Below, one piece after another: positions 18,585 through 29,076 of a DNA stretch of 64,000 nt. Under the pieces are notes generated by a model, which did not search any database, was not told the DNA's origin, and worked only from the letters and a program-made list of their open reading frames with translations. The position numbers and the translations under genes were made by a program. Source of the stretch: Rhizobium sp. FY34 (GTDB lineage: Bacteria > Pseudomonadota > Alphaproteobacteria > Rhizobiales > Rhizobiaceae); NCBI RefSeq assembly GCF_005222845.1, contig NZ_STFZ01000021.1, forward strand, positions 123,262 through 187,261, written 5' to 3'. How positions within the stretch are numbered: position 1 is the first letter of the stretch; each line of letters starts with the position of its first letter.

Positions 18585-20492
18585 TCAGGCAGCCGAGCGA
18601 TAGCCCTGCCCTGCGCCTGCATGACCGTCGAGGCGGAAGCGTGCCAGCGTTGCCGTCAGTTGGCGGCTTTCGGCAGCCAGCACCTGGCTTGCAGCCGTGG
18701 TCTCTTCGACCATGGCGGCATTCTGCTGGGTCATCTGGTCCATGTGGTTGACGGAGGTGTTGATCTCACCGAGCGCCGAGGACTGTTCGCCGGCAGCGCG
18801 GGCAATCATTGCCACATGTTCGTTGACGCGGTTGACCAGATCGTCGATCTCCTTCAGCGCTTCACCGGTGGAGAGAACCAAGGTTACGCCGCCCTTTACT
18901 TCGCCGGCCGATGCGTTGATCAGCACCTTGATTTCCTTGGCCGCATTGGCAGAGCGCTGGGCCAGCTCGCGCACTTCCTGGGCAACCACGGCAAAGCCAC
19001 GACCAGCTTCGCCGGCACGAGCCGCTTCCACGCCAGCATTCAGCGCCAGCAGGTTGGTCTGGAAGGCTATCTCGTCGATCACCGAGATGATCTGGCTGAT
19101 CTTCTGCGACGACTGCTCGATACGGCCCATGGCGTCGATGGCGTCGCGCACGATGCCACCGGAGCGCCCGGCACTTGCCTTCGTCTCGCCCACCATGCGG
19201 GTCGCCTCATTAGCGCGGTCGGTCGACATGCGCACCGTGGTGGTGATTTCCTCAAGTGCCGCCGCCGTTTCTTCCAGCGCTGCGGCCTGCTGCTCGGTAC
19301 GCCGCGCCAACTGGTTGGAGGCCGTGGAAAGCTCGCCCGAATTGTCTGAGATCGTGCCGGCGGCCGTGCGGACATTGTCCATCGTAGCGCGCAGCGTCGC
19401 CATCGTCGTGTTGACGTTCTGCTGCAATTCGGCAAATGCGCCCTGGAATTGACCGCGCATATCCTGCGTCAGATCCTGCTCGGCCAGGGCTGCAATGACG
19501 CGACGCACTTCGCTGATGCCGCGATCAACATTTTCGACAAGTTCGTTGACGCTGCCCGCAAAACGCTTCAGGTCGCCGTCGTCATAGGCCTTGGTGATTC
19601 GCTGGCTGAAATCGCCGGCAACGGCTGCCGCCACAATGCCGCTGATCGAGATCTGCAGATCCTTGCTCTGGCGGGTCAATGCCTGTTCCTGAGCCTCCAT
19701 CTCACGCATGTGGATTTCATTGGCGCGGAAAACCTCCAGCGCGCGGGCCATGGCGCCGATTTCGTCCTTGCGGTCCGTATCAGTCACCGGCTGGTCGGTG
19801 CGGCCATTGGCCATCTCGCCCATCACCGCCGTCAGGCGGCGGATCGGGTTTGCGATATCTCGGCGCGCCATCAACAGGCTGAGCGCAACGCCGAAGGCAA
19901 TGCAGATGGCAGCGGTTGCGCCAAGGATCAGCACCGTGGTGCTCGATTCGTCCAAGGCATAGGCTCGCGAGGCTGACAGGGTCTTGGCCGAATAGGTGCT
20001 GTAAACCTTGACGGCGGCCGTCACGGCCTTCTGGCCATCCAGCGCCTTGGCCAGCGCATCGGACAGAACCTTGGGGTCCTTCGCCGCGTCAGTGCCGGCA
20101 ACCTTCACCATGGCGCGGATACTATCGAAATAGGTGTTGAGGCTGACCCGGATATCGGAAAGCTGCTTCTGCTCTTCCGCATCGGCTGTCGTTGCAATCT
20201 TCGGCAGCCTGTCCAGCATTTCCTTGGCACGCTTTTCCGTTTCAGCGGCGAAATCGGCGGCTTTTTCCGGCGCCAGCGCCAGCTGATAGGTCATGCGGCT
20301 GATGGCGATGATATCGACGCGCAGGTCCATGGCCTCGCGGGCCACCTCTTCGCGGGCGCCGGTATCCTTCAGCGCCGCGCCAAGCGAAAACAAACCTTGC
20401 GTTCCCACCCCGGCAATGGCTGCCGCAGAGGCGCCCATCAACACGACAACGAGACTAATCTTTTTCAGTATGGAAAGGTTTTTAATATTCAC
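18585..20492 (-). CDS. methyl-accepting chemotaxis protein
   Basis: A 635-residue chemoreceptor if started at the GTG at 20492 ([20 protein letters not shown]), which places TM1 at residues 10-30. The periplasmic part (about 35-190) looks like a four-helix bundle, followed by TM2, a HAMP domain, a second HAMP-like segment and the signalling domain with tip [20 protein letters not shown]. The signalling helices are very similar to those of the receptor at 13.3 kb, but the sensor part is different. There is no CheR-tether pentapeptide at the end. The frame runs upstream to 20744 without receptor-like sequence. A terminator follows at 18532. Confidence 0.92.
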   Translation of the reverse strand: MNIKNLSILKKISLVVVLMGASAAAIAGVGTQGLFSLGAALKDTGAREEVAREAMDLRVDIIAISRMTYQLALAPEKAADFAAETEKRAKEMLDRLPKIATTADAEEQKQLSDIRVSLNTYFDSIRAMVKVAGTDAAKDPKVLSDALAKALDGQKAVTAAVKVYSTYSAKTLSASRAYALDESSTTVLILGATAAICIAFGVALSLLMARRDIANPIRRLTAVMGEMANGRTDQPVTDTDRKDEIGAMARALEVFRANEIHMREMEAQEQALTRQSKDLQISISGIVAAAVAGDFSQRITKAYDDGDLKRFAGSVNELVENVDRGISEVRRVIAALAEQDLTQDMRGQFQGAFAELQQNVNTTMATLRATMDNVRTAAGTISDNSGELSTASNQLARRTEQQAAALEETAAALEEITTTVRMSTDRANEATRMVGETKASAGRSGGIVRDAIDAMGRIEQSSQKISQIISVIDEIAFQTNLLALNAGVEAARAGEAGRGFAVVAQEVRELAQRSANAAKEIKVLINASAGEVKGGVTLVLSTGEALKEIDDLVNRVNEHVAMIARAAGEQSSALGEINTSVNHMDQMTQQNAAMVEETTAASQVLAAESRQLTATLARFRLDGHAGAGQGYRSAA

Positions 20493-20983
20493 GGCCTTGG
20501 CCCCGCAAGTTACACGAGAATGAGGATGGACGTGACAACCACGCATCCATACCTCTTCATTATCTAACCTACGAAAGTTAAAATTTCGGAGCAGATGTCG
20601 CATCGCAACCTTATGAAGGCTTGACACGACAAACCAAGCCTTTGCGGGCCTCGGCTCACAGACGCCGAAATGTCGCAAATCCGCGCAAGCACTTGAGTTC
20701 GCTTGCTGATTCGCCAATCCCCGTTTTCCACAGGTACCGACCACAATATCTTGTGGTTAAAAATGCATTATAAACTATGCCTTGACGAATCTCGATGAGA
20801 GCCCGAGATTGGTTTCATGTTGCGGCGGCAACTGAACCGGTTTTCACGAGGCCGGTTCTTTGGAAAACGAATCCTGTAACCGCGTCTGAAACCGGCCCGC
20901 CATGATGGCGCGCCGCATGCGGTGCCTTGTGCCGTTTTACACGCCTCCCTCGGCATAATATGGCTGGCATAAAAAGCCTGTTG

Positions 20984-20999
20984 ATACTATATTTAGTGT
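20984..20999. promoter_or_regulatory. NrdR box 1 upstream of nrdJ
   Basis: ATACTATATTTAGTGT agrees with the known NrdR consensus acaCwAtATaTwGtgt at 14 of 16 positions. NrdR is the ATP-cone repressor of ribonucleotide reductase genes, and the site lies 149 bp before the nrdJ start. Confidence 0.75.
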
Positions 21000-21014
21000 T
21001 TGCAGGAAAAATAC

Positions 21015-21030
21015 GCACCATATACAGGTC
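21015..21030. promoter_or_regulatory. NrdR box 2 upstream of nrdJ
   Basis: GCACCATATACAGGTC is a weaker NrdR-box match. It starts exactly 31 bp after box 1, the three-helical-turn spacing known for tandem NrdR sites, and overlaps the candidate -10 element at 21021. Confidence 0.6.
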
Positions 21031-21147
21031 GCCCATCCACGAATGATGAGCCATTCGAATTCCCGGCACGGTGCGGGTTGCACAAGCAATCTTCGCCGAT
21101 AGAGATCTCTGCGCCTTTTTCAGGGCGCGACAGCGAGGACCAGACAG

Positions 21148-24100
21148 ATGCGCATTGAACGTCGCTTCACCAAACCGGGCCAGGGAGCCTATGCCGACAT
21201 CGCCTTCCGCAAGGGTGTCAGCGAGATCCGCAATCCTGACGGTTCGATCGTCTTCCGCCTCGCGGATATCGACGTGCCGGTGCAGTTCTCGCAGGTTGCG
21301 ACCGATGTTCTGGCGCAGAAATATTTCCGCAAGGCCGGCGTGCCGAAGTTCCTGAAGAAGGTTGAAGAGAACGACGTTCCCTCCTTTCTCTGGCGCTCGG
21401 TCGCCGACGAAAAGGCGCTGAAGGATCTGCCGGAAGGCGAGCGCTACGGCTCGGAAACCGATGCGCGTCAGGTTTTCGATCGTCTGGCCGGCACCTGGAC
21501 CTATTGGGGCTGGAAGGGCAAATATTTCACCTCGGAAGAAGATGCGGCCGCCTTCAAGGACGAGCTTGCCTATATGCTTGCCACCCAGCGCGTGGCGCCG
21601 AATTCCCCGCAATGGTTCAACACCGGCCTGCACTGGGCCTATGGCATTGACGGTCCCGGCCAGGGCCATTTCTATGTCGATCCCTTCACGGGCAAACTGA
21701 CAAAGTCGAAATCCTCCTACGAGCATCCGCAGCCGCATGCCTGCTTCATCCAGTCGGTCGAGGACGATCTCGTCAACGAAGGCGGCATCATGGATCTGTG
21801 GGTGCGTGAAGCGCGCCTGTTCAAATATGGCTCCGGCACCGGTTCCAACTTCTCCTATCTGCGCGGCGAAGGCGAAAAGCTGTCGGGCGGCGGACGCTCA
21901 AGCGGCCTCATGTCCTTCCTGAAGATCGGTGACCGGGCAGCCGGCGCCATCAAGTCTGGCGGCACGACGCGCCGTGCGGCCAAGATGGTCGTCGTCGACA
22001 TCGACCATCCGGATATCGAAGCCTATATCGACTGGAAGGTGAAGGAAGAGCAGAAGGTTGCCGCACTCGTCACCGGCTCGAAAGTGGTTGCCAAGCACCT
22101 GAAGGCGATCATGAAGGCCTGCGTCAATTGCGAGGGCGACAATGAAGCCTGCTATGACCCGAACCAGAACCCGGCCCTGAAGCGTGAAATCAAGGCCGCC
22201 AAGAAGGACCAGGTTCCGGAAAACTATGTGAAGCGCGTCATCCAGTTCGCCAAGCAGGGCTACAAGGATCTCGACTTCAAGACCTATGACACGGACTGGG
22301 ATTCGGAAGCCTATCTCACGGTCTCCGGCCAGAACTCCAACAATTCCGTCTCGCTGAAGGATGATTTCCTGCGCTCGGTCGAAAACGACGGCGACTGGAA
22401 CCTGACGGCCCGCAAGGACGGCAAGGTGATGAAGACACTGAAGGCACGCGATCTGTGGGAAAAGATTTCCTACGCCGCCTGGGCCTCTGCCGATCCGGGC
22501 CTGCACTTCAACACGACGATGAACGACTGGCACACCTGCCCGGCCGCCGGCCCGATCCGCGCCTCGAACCCGTGCTCGGAATATATGTTCCTCGATGACA
22601 CGGCCTGCAACCTGGCCTCGCTGAACCTGCTTCAGTTCAAGGATGCCGGCACCAAGCGCATCCATATTGCCGATTACGAGCATGCCGTTCGCCTGTGGAC
22701 CGTGGTTCTCGAAATCTCGGTGATGATGGCGCAGTTCCCTTCGCGCGAAATCGCCGAACGTTCCTACCAGTACCGCACGCTCGGCCTTGGCTATGCCAAT
22801 ATCGGCGGCCTGCTGATGTCGAGCGGCATTCCTTACGATTCATCCGAAGGCCGCGCCATTGCCGGCTCGCTGACGGCGATCATGACCGGCGTTGCCTATG
22901 CCACGTCGGCGGAAATTGCATCGGAACTCGGCCCCTTCCCCGGCTTTGCCCCGAACCGCGACAACATGCTGCGCGTCATGCGCAACCATCGCCGCGCAGC
23001 TTACGGCGAAGCCACCGGCTATGAGGGCCTGTCGGTCAATCCCGTGCCGCTCATCCATGGCGACAATCCGGACCAGGATCTGGTGGCGCATGCCAAGGCT
23101 GCCTGGGACAAGGCCATCTCGCTTGGCGAAGAGCACGGCTACCGCAATGCCCAGACGACCGTGATTGCGCCGACCGGCACGATCGGCCTCGTGATGGATT
23201 GCGACACGACCGGCATCGAGCCTGACTTTGCGCTGGTAAAGTTCAAGAAGCTTGCCGGCGGTGGCTATTTCAAGATCATCAATGGTGCCGTGCCGGAAGC
23301 CCTGCGCACGCTAGGCTATTCCGAAAGCCAGCTTGCCGAAATCGAGGCCTATGCCGTCGGTCACGGCAATATCAACCAGGCACCCGGCATCAATCCCGGT
23401 AGCCTGCGCGCCAAGGGCTTTACCGACGAGAAGATCGAGGCAATCAACGGCGCCACCAAGGCCGCCTTCGACATCAAGTTCGTCTTTAATCAGTGGACGC
23501 TTGGCGCCGACTTCCTGAAGGACACGCTGAAGGTATCGGATGCGCAGCTTGCCGATATGAGCTTCAACCTGCTTGAGCATATCGGTTTCTCGAAGAAGGA
23601 CATCGAGGCCGCCAATATCCATGTCTGCGGTGCGATGACGCTGGAAGGCGCGCCCTTCCTGAAGGCCGAGCATCTGCCGGTCTTTGATTGCGCCAATCCC
23701 TGCGGCAAGATCGGCAAGCGTTATCTCTCGGTCGATAGCCACATCCTGATGATGGCAGCCGCCCAGCCCTTCATCTCGGGCGCGATTTCCAAGACGATCA
23801 ACATGCCGAACGAGGCAACCGTCGAGGATTGCGGTTCTGCTTATATGCTCTCCTGGAAGCTGGCGCTGAAGGCAAACGCCCTTTACCGCGATGGCTCCAA
23901 GCTCTCCCAGCCGCTCAATGCCTCGCTGATCGAGGATGAGGACGACGAGGATGCGCTGGAAGACCTGATCCAGCAGCCGCAGGCAGCGCAGGCGGTGACG
24001 ATCACCGAAAAGATCGTCGAACGCGTCATCGAACGTGTGACGCGCGAGCGGGAAAAGCTGCCGAACCGTCGTCAGGGCTATACCCAGAAGGCCAATGTCG

Positions 24101-24963
24101 GTGGCCACAAAGTGTATCTGCGCACCGGCGAATTCGGCGATGGCCGCATCGGCGAGATCTTCATCGACATGCACAAGGAAGGCGCCGCCTTCCGGGCGAT
24201 GATGAACAATTTCGCCATCTCCATCTCGCTTGGCCTGCAATATGGCGTGCCGCTGGAAGAATTCGTCGAGGCCTTCACCTTCACGAAGTTCGAGCCGGCC
24301 GGTATCGTCACGGGCAATGACGCGATCAAGAACGCCACGTCGATCCTCGACTACGTGTTCCGCGAACTCGCCGTCTCCTATCTCGGCCGTCACGATCTGG
24401 CCCATGTCGATACCTCCGACTTCTCGCAGACGGCGCTCGGCAAGGGCATCCAGGAGGGCAAGACCAACCTGCTCTCCACCGGCTGGACCCGTGGCTACAA
24501 GCCGACACTCGTCTCCGGCGGCGCCGATCGTCTCGCCGCTAACGAGCCGAAGGGTTCTGCAGGTGGCAGCCCGGCCAAGGCGTCCGTCAGCGGCAATGTG
24601 ACGGCATTTGCCGGCTCTGCCGCCCGCAAGCTGGAAACCACGCTTGCCATCTCCACTTCGGAAGTCGTGTCCTTCAAGCGCGATTACGAAGAGCGGGCAA
24701 AGGAATTGGCGGAAGAGATTGCCGAGGAAATGGTGGTCGGTGAAAGCCAGCAGGTCGCCACCGCGCTCTTCTCCGACAAGGCGGAGGCCGATGCGGCGGC
24801 TGCAAAGTCCGAAGCCAAGAAGATGGAGACCCAGCGGCGCATGCGCTCCATCGCGCAGGGCTATACCGGCAACATGTGCTCCGAATGCCAGAACTTCACG
24901 ATGGTGCGCAATGGCACATGCGAGAAATGCGATACGTGTGGCGCCACGAGCGGGTGCAGCTGA
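21148..24963 (+). CDS. nrdJ: adenosylcobalamin-dependent ribonucleotide reductase (class II)
   Basis: A 1271-residue enzyme reducing ribonucleotides to deoxyribonucleotides with coenzyme B12, independent of oxygen. Active-site motifs include PNSPQWFN (about 151-158), NPCSE (about 474-478, with the thiyl-radical cysteine and catalytic Asn and Glu) and APTGTIG. The C-terminal tail carries CSEC and CEKCDTCG, cysteines that re-reduce the active site or bind zinc. The length is typical for the large alphaproteobacterial form. The start has a CGAGGACC site. Tandem NrdR boxes upstream indicate repression by NrdR. A terminator follows at 24991. Confidence 0.97.
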   Translation: MRIERRFTKPGQGAYADIAFRKGVSEIRNPDGSIVFRLADIDVPVQFSQVATDVLAQKYFRKAGVPKFLKKVEENDVPSFLWRSVADEKALKDLPEGERYGSETDARQVFDRLAGTWTYWGWKGKYFTSEEDAAAFKDELAYMLATQRVAPNSPQWFNTGLHWAYGIDGPGQGHFYVDPFTGKLTKSKSSYEHPQPHACFIQSVEDDLVNEGGIMDLWVREARLFKYGSGTGSNFSYLRGEGEKLSGGGRSSGLMSFLKIGDRAAGAIKSGGTTRRAAKMVVVDIDHPDIEAYIDWKVKEEQKVAALVTGSKVVAKHLKAIMKACVNCEGDNEACYDPNQNPALKREIKAAKKDQVPENYVKRVIQFAKQGYKDLDFKTYDTDWDSEAYLTVSGQNSNNSVSLKDDFLRSVENDGDWNLTARKDGKVMKTLKARDLWEKISYAAWASADPGLHFNTTMNDWHTCPAAGPIRASNPCSEYMFLDDTACNLASLNLLQFKDAGTKRIHIADYEHAVRLWTVVLEISVMMAQFPSREIAERSYQYRTLGLGYANIGGLLMSSGIPYDSSEGRAIAGSLTAIMTGVAYATSAEIASELGPFPGFAPNRDNMLRVMRNHRRAAYGEATGYEGLSVNPVPLIHGDNPDQDLVAHAKAAWDKAISLGEEHGYRNAQTTVIAPTGTIGLVMDCDTTGIEPDFALVKFKKLAGGGYFKIINGAVPEALRTLGYSESQLAEIEAYAVGHGNINQAPGINPGSLRAKGFTDEKIEAINGATKAAFDIKFVFNQWTLGADFLKDTLKVSDAQLADMSFNLLEHIGFSKKDIEAANIHVCGAMTLEGAPFLKAEHLPVFDCANPCGKIGKRYLSVDSHILMMAAAQPFISGAISKTINMPNEATVEDCGSAYMLSWKLALKANALYRDGSKLSQPLNASLIEDEDDEDALEDLIQQPQAAQAVTITEKIVERVIERVTREREKLPNRRQGYTQKANVGGHKVYLRTGEFGDGRIGEIFIDMHKEGAAFRAMMNNFAISISLGLQYGVPLEEFVEAFTFTKFEPAGIVTGNDAIKNATSILDYVFRELAVSYLGRHDLAHVDTSDFSQTALGKGIQEGKTNLLSTGWTRGYKPTLVSGGADRLAANEPKGSAGGSPAKASVSGNVTAFAGSAARKLETTLAISTSEVVSFKRDYEERAKELAEEIAEEMVVGESQQVATALFSDKAEADAAAAKSEAKKMETQRRMRSIAQGYTGNMCSECQNFTMVRNGTCEKCDTCGATSGCS

Positions 24964-24990
24964 GGACGCTTGAGGTTTGAATGATAGTGC

Positions 24991-25020
24991 GGCCCGAGGG
25001 AAACCTCGGGCCTTTCTTTT
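24991..25020 (+). terminator. rho-independent terminator after nrdJ
   Basis: GGCCCGAGG (24991-24999) and CCTCGGGCC (25004-25012) enclose a GAAA tetraloop and are followed by TTTCTTTT. Confidence 0.95.
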
Positions 25021-25068
25021 GCTGTTTCAGCACCACAAGAGTGTCACACGAAGCGGCCATGGCGGGGC

Positions 25069-25284
25069 TTGCGGCGGGCAGTTGGTGAGGCGACCTATCT
25101 GATCGATGCAACAGGGGTCAGGCTCAGTGGCGCTGGATCGCAGTGGGCGAGGTTCTCCGACCATGCCTGTGGTGCCAAGGTCCACATTGTCTATGATGCG
25201 GACGCCGAGCAGCCCATCTATAGTGATTTCGGTCCAGGCGATCGTGAGATCCATCGAATCTTGCCGCACCCAGCGGAACTATAA
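25069..25284 (+). pseudogene. IS4/IS5-type DDE transposase fragment
   Basis: A frame of 71 residues reads YLIDATGVRLSGAGSQWARF then GAKVHIVYDADAEQPIYSDF, the segment around the first catalytic aspartate (LIDATG) of IS4-group transposases. The rest of the transposase, the other two acidic residues and recognisable terminal inverted repeats are missing, so this is a decayed insertion remnant. It marks the border between the nrdJ gene and the accessory uptake block. Confidence 0.65.
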
Positions 25285-25350
25285 CACATTGAAATAAAAA
25301 ACGTATTTTTGCTGCGTCCTCTTAGCCGCAAGTTTTTCTGTTCTGTGCGA

Positions 25351-26658
25351 TTATGGGTTTTGCAGATGGTGCGCGAAAGTGTCGCCAGAGTAATCACGCC
25401 GCAGGAGATCTGCATCTGACAGTGCCGGCATCAACTGCTCAAGGGCAAGATGCATGCAGCCGGTCGATCCGCCGGGTGTCAGAACAAAGCCGTCGATGGC
25501 GCACTCGTCAACCCACTGGCTGATTTCCGAGAGCGCATCCTCCACCGTGCCGATGATTCGCCAATGCCCTGATCCGTTGACTTCGGGCCTTTCCAGCAAC
25601 TGGGAGACCGTCAGGTCCTCGCGCGCAATCAGACGCCGCAGCAATTCGGCATGCGTCTGACTTCCGCGCGTGGCGAAGGGATGCGGCAGATCGGCGACCG
25701 TCACTTGCCGGTCATCCGGCCAATCGGACAGATCAAGCCCGATCAGGTTGAACACATGGGCAAGTTTCCGCCCGCGATCGGCTCCCGCATGCGTCGCCTC
25801 GAACAGGTCCATCGCTTCGGCCCTGCTGGCTCCAAGAAAGAGGCTCAAGCCCGGCAACAGGCGGATGTCGTCAGCGTTGCGCCCCTGAGCCGTGGCCCGC
25901 GCACGCAGGTCTCGCCGAAACTGGATGGCCGCCTGCATGTCCGGCGTCGATGCGAAGATCGCATCGGCGAAGCGAGACGCGAACTGGCGCCCGGCCTCCG
26001 AGGCGCCGGCCTGCACCAGCGGAACAGGCGCACGGCTAAAGGCAGGAATGTTCAGCGGCCCCTTCACCTTGAAATGCCTGCCATCGTAGTCGATCGGTCG
26101 GATCAGGCTCGGATCCGCCATCATCCCCGTCTCACGATCCCGGACCATGGCCTTTTCGGGATAACTCTCCCACAGGAGCCGCACGACTTCGACATATTCA
26201 TGGGCCCGGTCGTAGCGGTCTTGCGAAGACGGCATGGCATCGAGTCCGAAATTTTGATTGCCATCCAGGGCAGTGACGATGTTCCACCCTGCACGCCCCT
26301 GGCTCAGCCAGTGCAAAGACATCATCTGCCGCGCCAAAATATAGGGCGGCATGAACATGGTGGAGACGGTGGATAAGAGGCCGATCTTCTGCGTTTCGCG
26401 TGCCAGCGCCGCAAGCAGCACAGTCGGATCCAGGCTGGCGAAACCACCACCCTTGCCGAGCAGCGCCATATTCACGAACATCGCATCCGGACGGAACACG
26501 AAGTCGAGCTTGGCGGCCTCCGCCCTGTGGGCGATATCGATGAAGAACTCCGCACCGAGCATGTTGTGCGTCCCGCTATCGGGGCGCCGCCAGCCATTGC
26601 CACTGAGCCATGTCGGGGCCAGCGACATTCCTACATTCAATCTCTTCGACCTACGCAT
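25351..26658 (-). CDS. LLM-class flavin-dependent monooxygenase (NtaA/SnaA/DszA family)
   Basis: A 435-residue member of the bacterial-luciferase superfamily group that contains nitrilotriacetate, EDTA, pristinamycin and dibenzothiophene-sulfone monooxygenases. Landmarks are HNMLGAEFFIDIAHRAEAAKLDF (here FVFRPDAMF), LARQMMSLHWLSQGRAGWNIVT and GLDAMPSSQDRYDRAHEYVEV, where the SxxxRYxRAxEY pattern is characteristic. These enzymes use FMNH2 supplied by a separate flavin reductase, which is not seen here. The ATG at 26658 follows AAAGGG; 26673 is an alternative. It follows the TonB receptor by 66 bp on the same strand, suggesting one transcript for uptake and oxidation. Confidence 0.88.
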   Translation of the reverse strand: MRRSKRLNVGMSLAPTWLSGNGWRRPDSGTHNMLGAEFFIDIAHRAEAAKLDFVFRPDAMFVNMALLGKGGGFASLDPTVLLAALARETQKIGLLSTVSTMFMPPYILARQMMSLHWLSQGRAGWNIVTALDGNQNFGLDAMPSSQDRYDRAHEYVEVVRLLWESYPEKAMVRDRETGMMADPSLIRPIDYDGRHFKVKGPLNIPAFSRAPVPLVQAGASEAGRQFASRFADAIFASTPDMQAAIQFRRDLRARATAQGRNADDIRLLPGLSLFLGASRAEAMDLFEATHAGADRGRKLAHVFNLIGLDLSDWPDDRQVTVADLPHPFATRGSQTHAELLRRLIAREDLTVSQLLERPEVNGSGHWRIIGTVEDALSEISQWVDECAIDGFVLTPGGSTGCMHLALEQLMPALSDADLLRRDYSGDTFAHHLQNP

Positions 26659-26724
26659 CGCATGCCCTTTCATTTCTTGAAGTTTGGGGCCAGCTGGGAA
26701 GCCGGCCCTTTCCAGGCATGGCAA

Positions 26725-28824
26725 TCAGAAGGTTCCGCGAACACCGACGCCGAACATGCGCGGCGCAGTCATGCTGGCCTCGGTACCACCGATACCGCGG
26801 TTCTGCTGCATGTAGGTCGGTGACCGCTCGTCAAAGACGTTCTTGACGTAACCATAGACATCCAGCCCCTCGTGGACCTTATAGTTCGCGTTGACATCCA
26901 CGACCGTATAGGGATCGACCGCATACATGGCGTCGTTGGCCGTATTGGAGTAGTATCCGTCGATGTGGCGGACCTGGCTGGACAGGTTGAGCGCCTCGGT
27001 GACGTCCCAGCTGACGCCCAGCGTCAGGGTATAGCCGGGAGATTTCGCGAACTCGTTGCCTTCATAAGCGACATTGCTCTTGATCTCGTCGATCTCCGTT
27101 TTCAGCAGACCGCCGCCCGCCTTGACCACCAGATTGTCGAGCAGCTGGTAATTCGCTTCCACTTCCATCCCGTAGGCATGCGCCTTCTCGGCATTGATGG
27201 TGTAAGACTGGAAGACGTTGTTCGAGACTTCCACCGGAATGTTGAACTGGGCATTCTTCATGTCCATGTAGAACACGTTGGCATTCACCGTGAGCCGATC
27301 GTCAAGCAGGCTCGTGCGCGTGAAGATTTCGTAATTCCAGATCGACTCCTCTTCGAACTCCATCCACTTGCGCGAGGTGAGGTTGAGCGAGACGCCGCCC
27401 GGATTATAACCGCGGCTTACCATGGCGCCGACGGTCCATTCCGGATTGAATTCATAAGCCAACGAGGCTTTGGGAAGCAGCGCGGAGAAGGTTTCGTCGA
27501 AAGCAACGCTGTTGGCGGAATAGACTGAAACGCCATCGCGCTGGATGCGATCAACCTGGTAACGCAGACCACCCGTGAACGTCCATTGATCGGTCAGCCG
27601 GTAACTCGCCTCCGTGAAGAGACCGACATTGTCCTTTGTATCGTCGAAGGTAGAAGTCGTGCCATATGTACCGGTTAGATAAAGGATTTCGTCTGTTTTT
27701 GTATGGCCGTAGTAGAGGCCGGCGACACCGCTCAGAACATCCTCCTGATCTCCGAAGGTAACCCGGGTTTCGTTCGAAACATTGGTCTGGTCCACGTCGG
27801 CATCGCCATTATTCACCTGACCGACCGTTCGAACGGCTTCGGTGTCGGTTAGCTGGGTCTGGTTGGATACGACAACCCCGTTGGCGAAATCATAGCTCAG
27901 GTCGAGCACGCCGGTATTGGTCTTCTGCGCCCAGCTCGGCATGGTCGTGGTGATGTGGTTCAGGTCCTCATAGGGGGCAGACGCCGCCTCCTGGCTCGGC
28001 CGATTCGTATCGCTATACGAATAGGTAAGCTTGGCCGAAAAGCCGGAAAGCTCTGATGGTTCCCAGAGCAGCTTAGCGCGACCGGTGAAGGATTTGAAAT
28101 TCTGGTCCGTACCATTCTCGTAAAAGCCGGAATTGATGTAGTCGATGAAGGTGTCCCGGCCGGAATAGTCAAGCGCAATACGCCCCGCCAGCTCATCCTC
28201 GATGATCGGACCTGAGACGGCGACCGAGGCGCGGCGTGTTTTGTAACTGCCGATTTCCCCCTGGTAGGACACCTCCGGGTCGAAGGTCGGATCCTTCGTC
28301 TTTACAATGAGCGCACCGGCAATCGCGTTGGCACCCTGCGACGTCGTCTGCGGTCCACGGAATACTTCGAGGCTCTCAAGGTCCCAGATCGAGGAGGCAC
28401 CGAAGTAGAACTCATTATAGGTAAGGTAGTGGCCATCGACATTGATGGAGGCGCGCGGCACGGTTCCCGCGAAGAATGCCGTTGAGCCTGTATTCGGTCC
28501 CTGCGTATCCAGACCGCGAATGATCGGCGCACTGACACTATCAGGGTAGACGACATTCGGCACATCAGAGATAGCCTCGGAGACCGAGGTCTTTCCTTCT
28601 TTCTCTTCCTGCTCGATCTGCTTGGCGGACTTGGCCGAGACGGAGGATGCGGTCTTGCGGATGTCTCGCGACACCTTCTCGCCGGTGATGAGGATTGGCG
28701 CAAGAACCGTGCCTTCCTCGTTTTCCTTCGTATCTTCCGCCCTTGCAACGCCAGCGACGAGCGCGGTGGACAAAGCCAGGAAACTGACGCCGTAACGCAG
28801 ACGGCGCGTGGACATGGACCCCAT
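26725..28824 (-). CDS. TonB-dependent outer-membrane receptor
   Basis: A 699-residue outer-membrane transporter. It has a signal peptide (about 1-29, ending GVARA), a TonB-box-like segment APILITGEK, a plug domain (about 60-180: SVSEAISDVPNV, IIRGLDTQGPN, VEVFRGPQTT-like) and a C-terminal barrel of alternating aromatic strands ending in phenylalanine (GVRGTF). Such receptors import ferric siderophores, cobalamin or other large ligands using TonB energy. The start ATG at 28824 has an AGGAGAGAG site. It is divergent from an IclR regulator and upstream of the monooxygenase gene. The ligand is unknown. Confidence 0.95.
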   Translation of the reverse strand: MGSMSTRRLRYGVSFLALSTALVAGVARAEDTKENEEGTVLAPILITGEKVSRDIRKTASSVSAKSAKQIEQEEKEGKTSVSEAISDVPNVVYPDSVSAPIIRGLDTQGPNTGSTAFFAGTVPRASINVDGHYLTYNEFYFGASSIWDLESLEVFRGPQTTSQGANAIAGALIVKTKDPTFDPEVSYQGEIGSYKTRRASVAVSGPIIEDELAGRIALDYSGRDTFIDYINSGFYENGTDQNFKSFTGRAKLLWEPSELSGFSAKLTYSYSDTNRPSQEAASAPYEDLNHITTTMPSWAQKTNTGVLDLSYDFANGVVVSNQTQLTDTEAVRTVGQVNNGDADVDQTNVSNETRVTFGDQEDVLSGVAGLYYGHTKTDEILYLTGTYGTTSTFDDTKDNVGLFTEASYRLTDQWTFTGGLRYQVDRIQRDGVSVYSANSVAFDETFSALLPKASLAYEFNPEWTVGAMVSRGYNPGGVSLNLTSRKWMEFEEESIWNYEIFTRTSLLDDRLTVNANVFYMDMKNAQFNIPVEVSNNVFQSYTINAEKAHAYGMEVEANYQLLDNLVVKAGGGLLKTEIDEIKSNVAYEGNEFAKSPGYTLTLGVSWDVTEALNLSSQVRHIDGYYSNTANDAMYAVDPYTVVDVNANYKVHEGLDVYGYVKNVFDERSPTYMQQNRGIGGTEASMTAPRMFGVGVRGTF

Positions 28825-28885
28825 TACTACTCTCTCCTAATACATGACTAAAATCGTCATGTTCTTCTAAGCGCACAGGAGATTG

Positions 28886-28921
28886 TTCCGCAATAAGGAA
28901 TGCATTCCACATTTAAAGGAA
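28886..28921. promoter_or_regulatory. array of TTCC/GGAA half-sites, candidate IclR operator
   Basis: Four alternating half-sites, TTCC (28886), GGAA (28897), TTCC (28905) and GGAA (28918), include the perfect palindrome GGAATGCATTCC (28897-28908). IclR proteins bind palindromes of this general GGAA...TTCC type as dimers of dimers. The array lies between the divergent TonB receptor and IclR genes. Confidence 0.55.
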
Positions 28922-29076
28922 TTGTATCAGTCTGCAAACTGTTGCTGGACCGCAACACATGCCGAACAGGAAAGCTCCATCGGGCAAAATCCTGGCTGTT
29001 GACTGAGTGAACTCAGCGCGCCATGACAGTGACACGGGAACCGGCGGTGCCGCTGAAGATGAGAGGATGAGGAGCT

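Larger units (their letters stand above)
20493..21147. other. long intergenic region with hairpins and nrdJ promoter region
   Basis: 655 bp between two divergent genes. It contains two perfect 7-bp stem-loops (AATCTCG 20788-20794 with CGAGATT 20804-20810; GAACCGG 20834-20840 with CCGGTTC 20852-20858), two NrdR-like boxes (20984-20999 and 21015-21030) and a purine-rich ribosome site (CAGCGAGGACC) just before nrdJ. A possible sigma-70 pair is TTTGCA (20999-21004) and TATACA (21021-21026) with 16 bp between. No B12 riboswitch box was found. No convincing protein-coding frame is seen. Confidence 0.6.

Noticed and set aside
20760..21147. Possible cobalamin riboswitch before nrdJ
   Set aside because: No B12 box or matching junction sequence was seen; the NrdR boxes explain regulation better.
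20815..21738. Minus-strand frame overlapping the nrdJ start
   Set aside because: It is antisense to the conserved nrdJ N-terminus and spans the NrdR boxes; no homology recognised.
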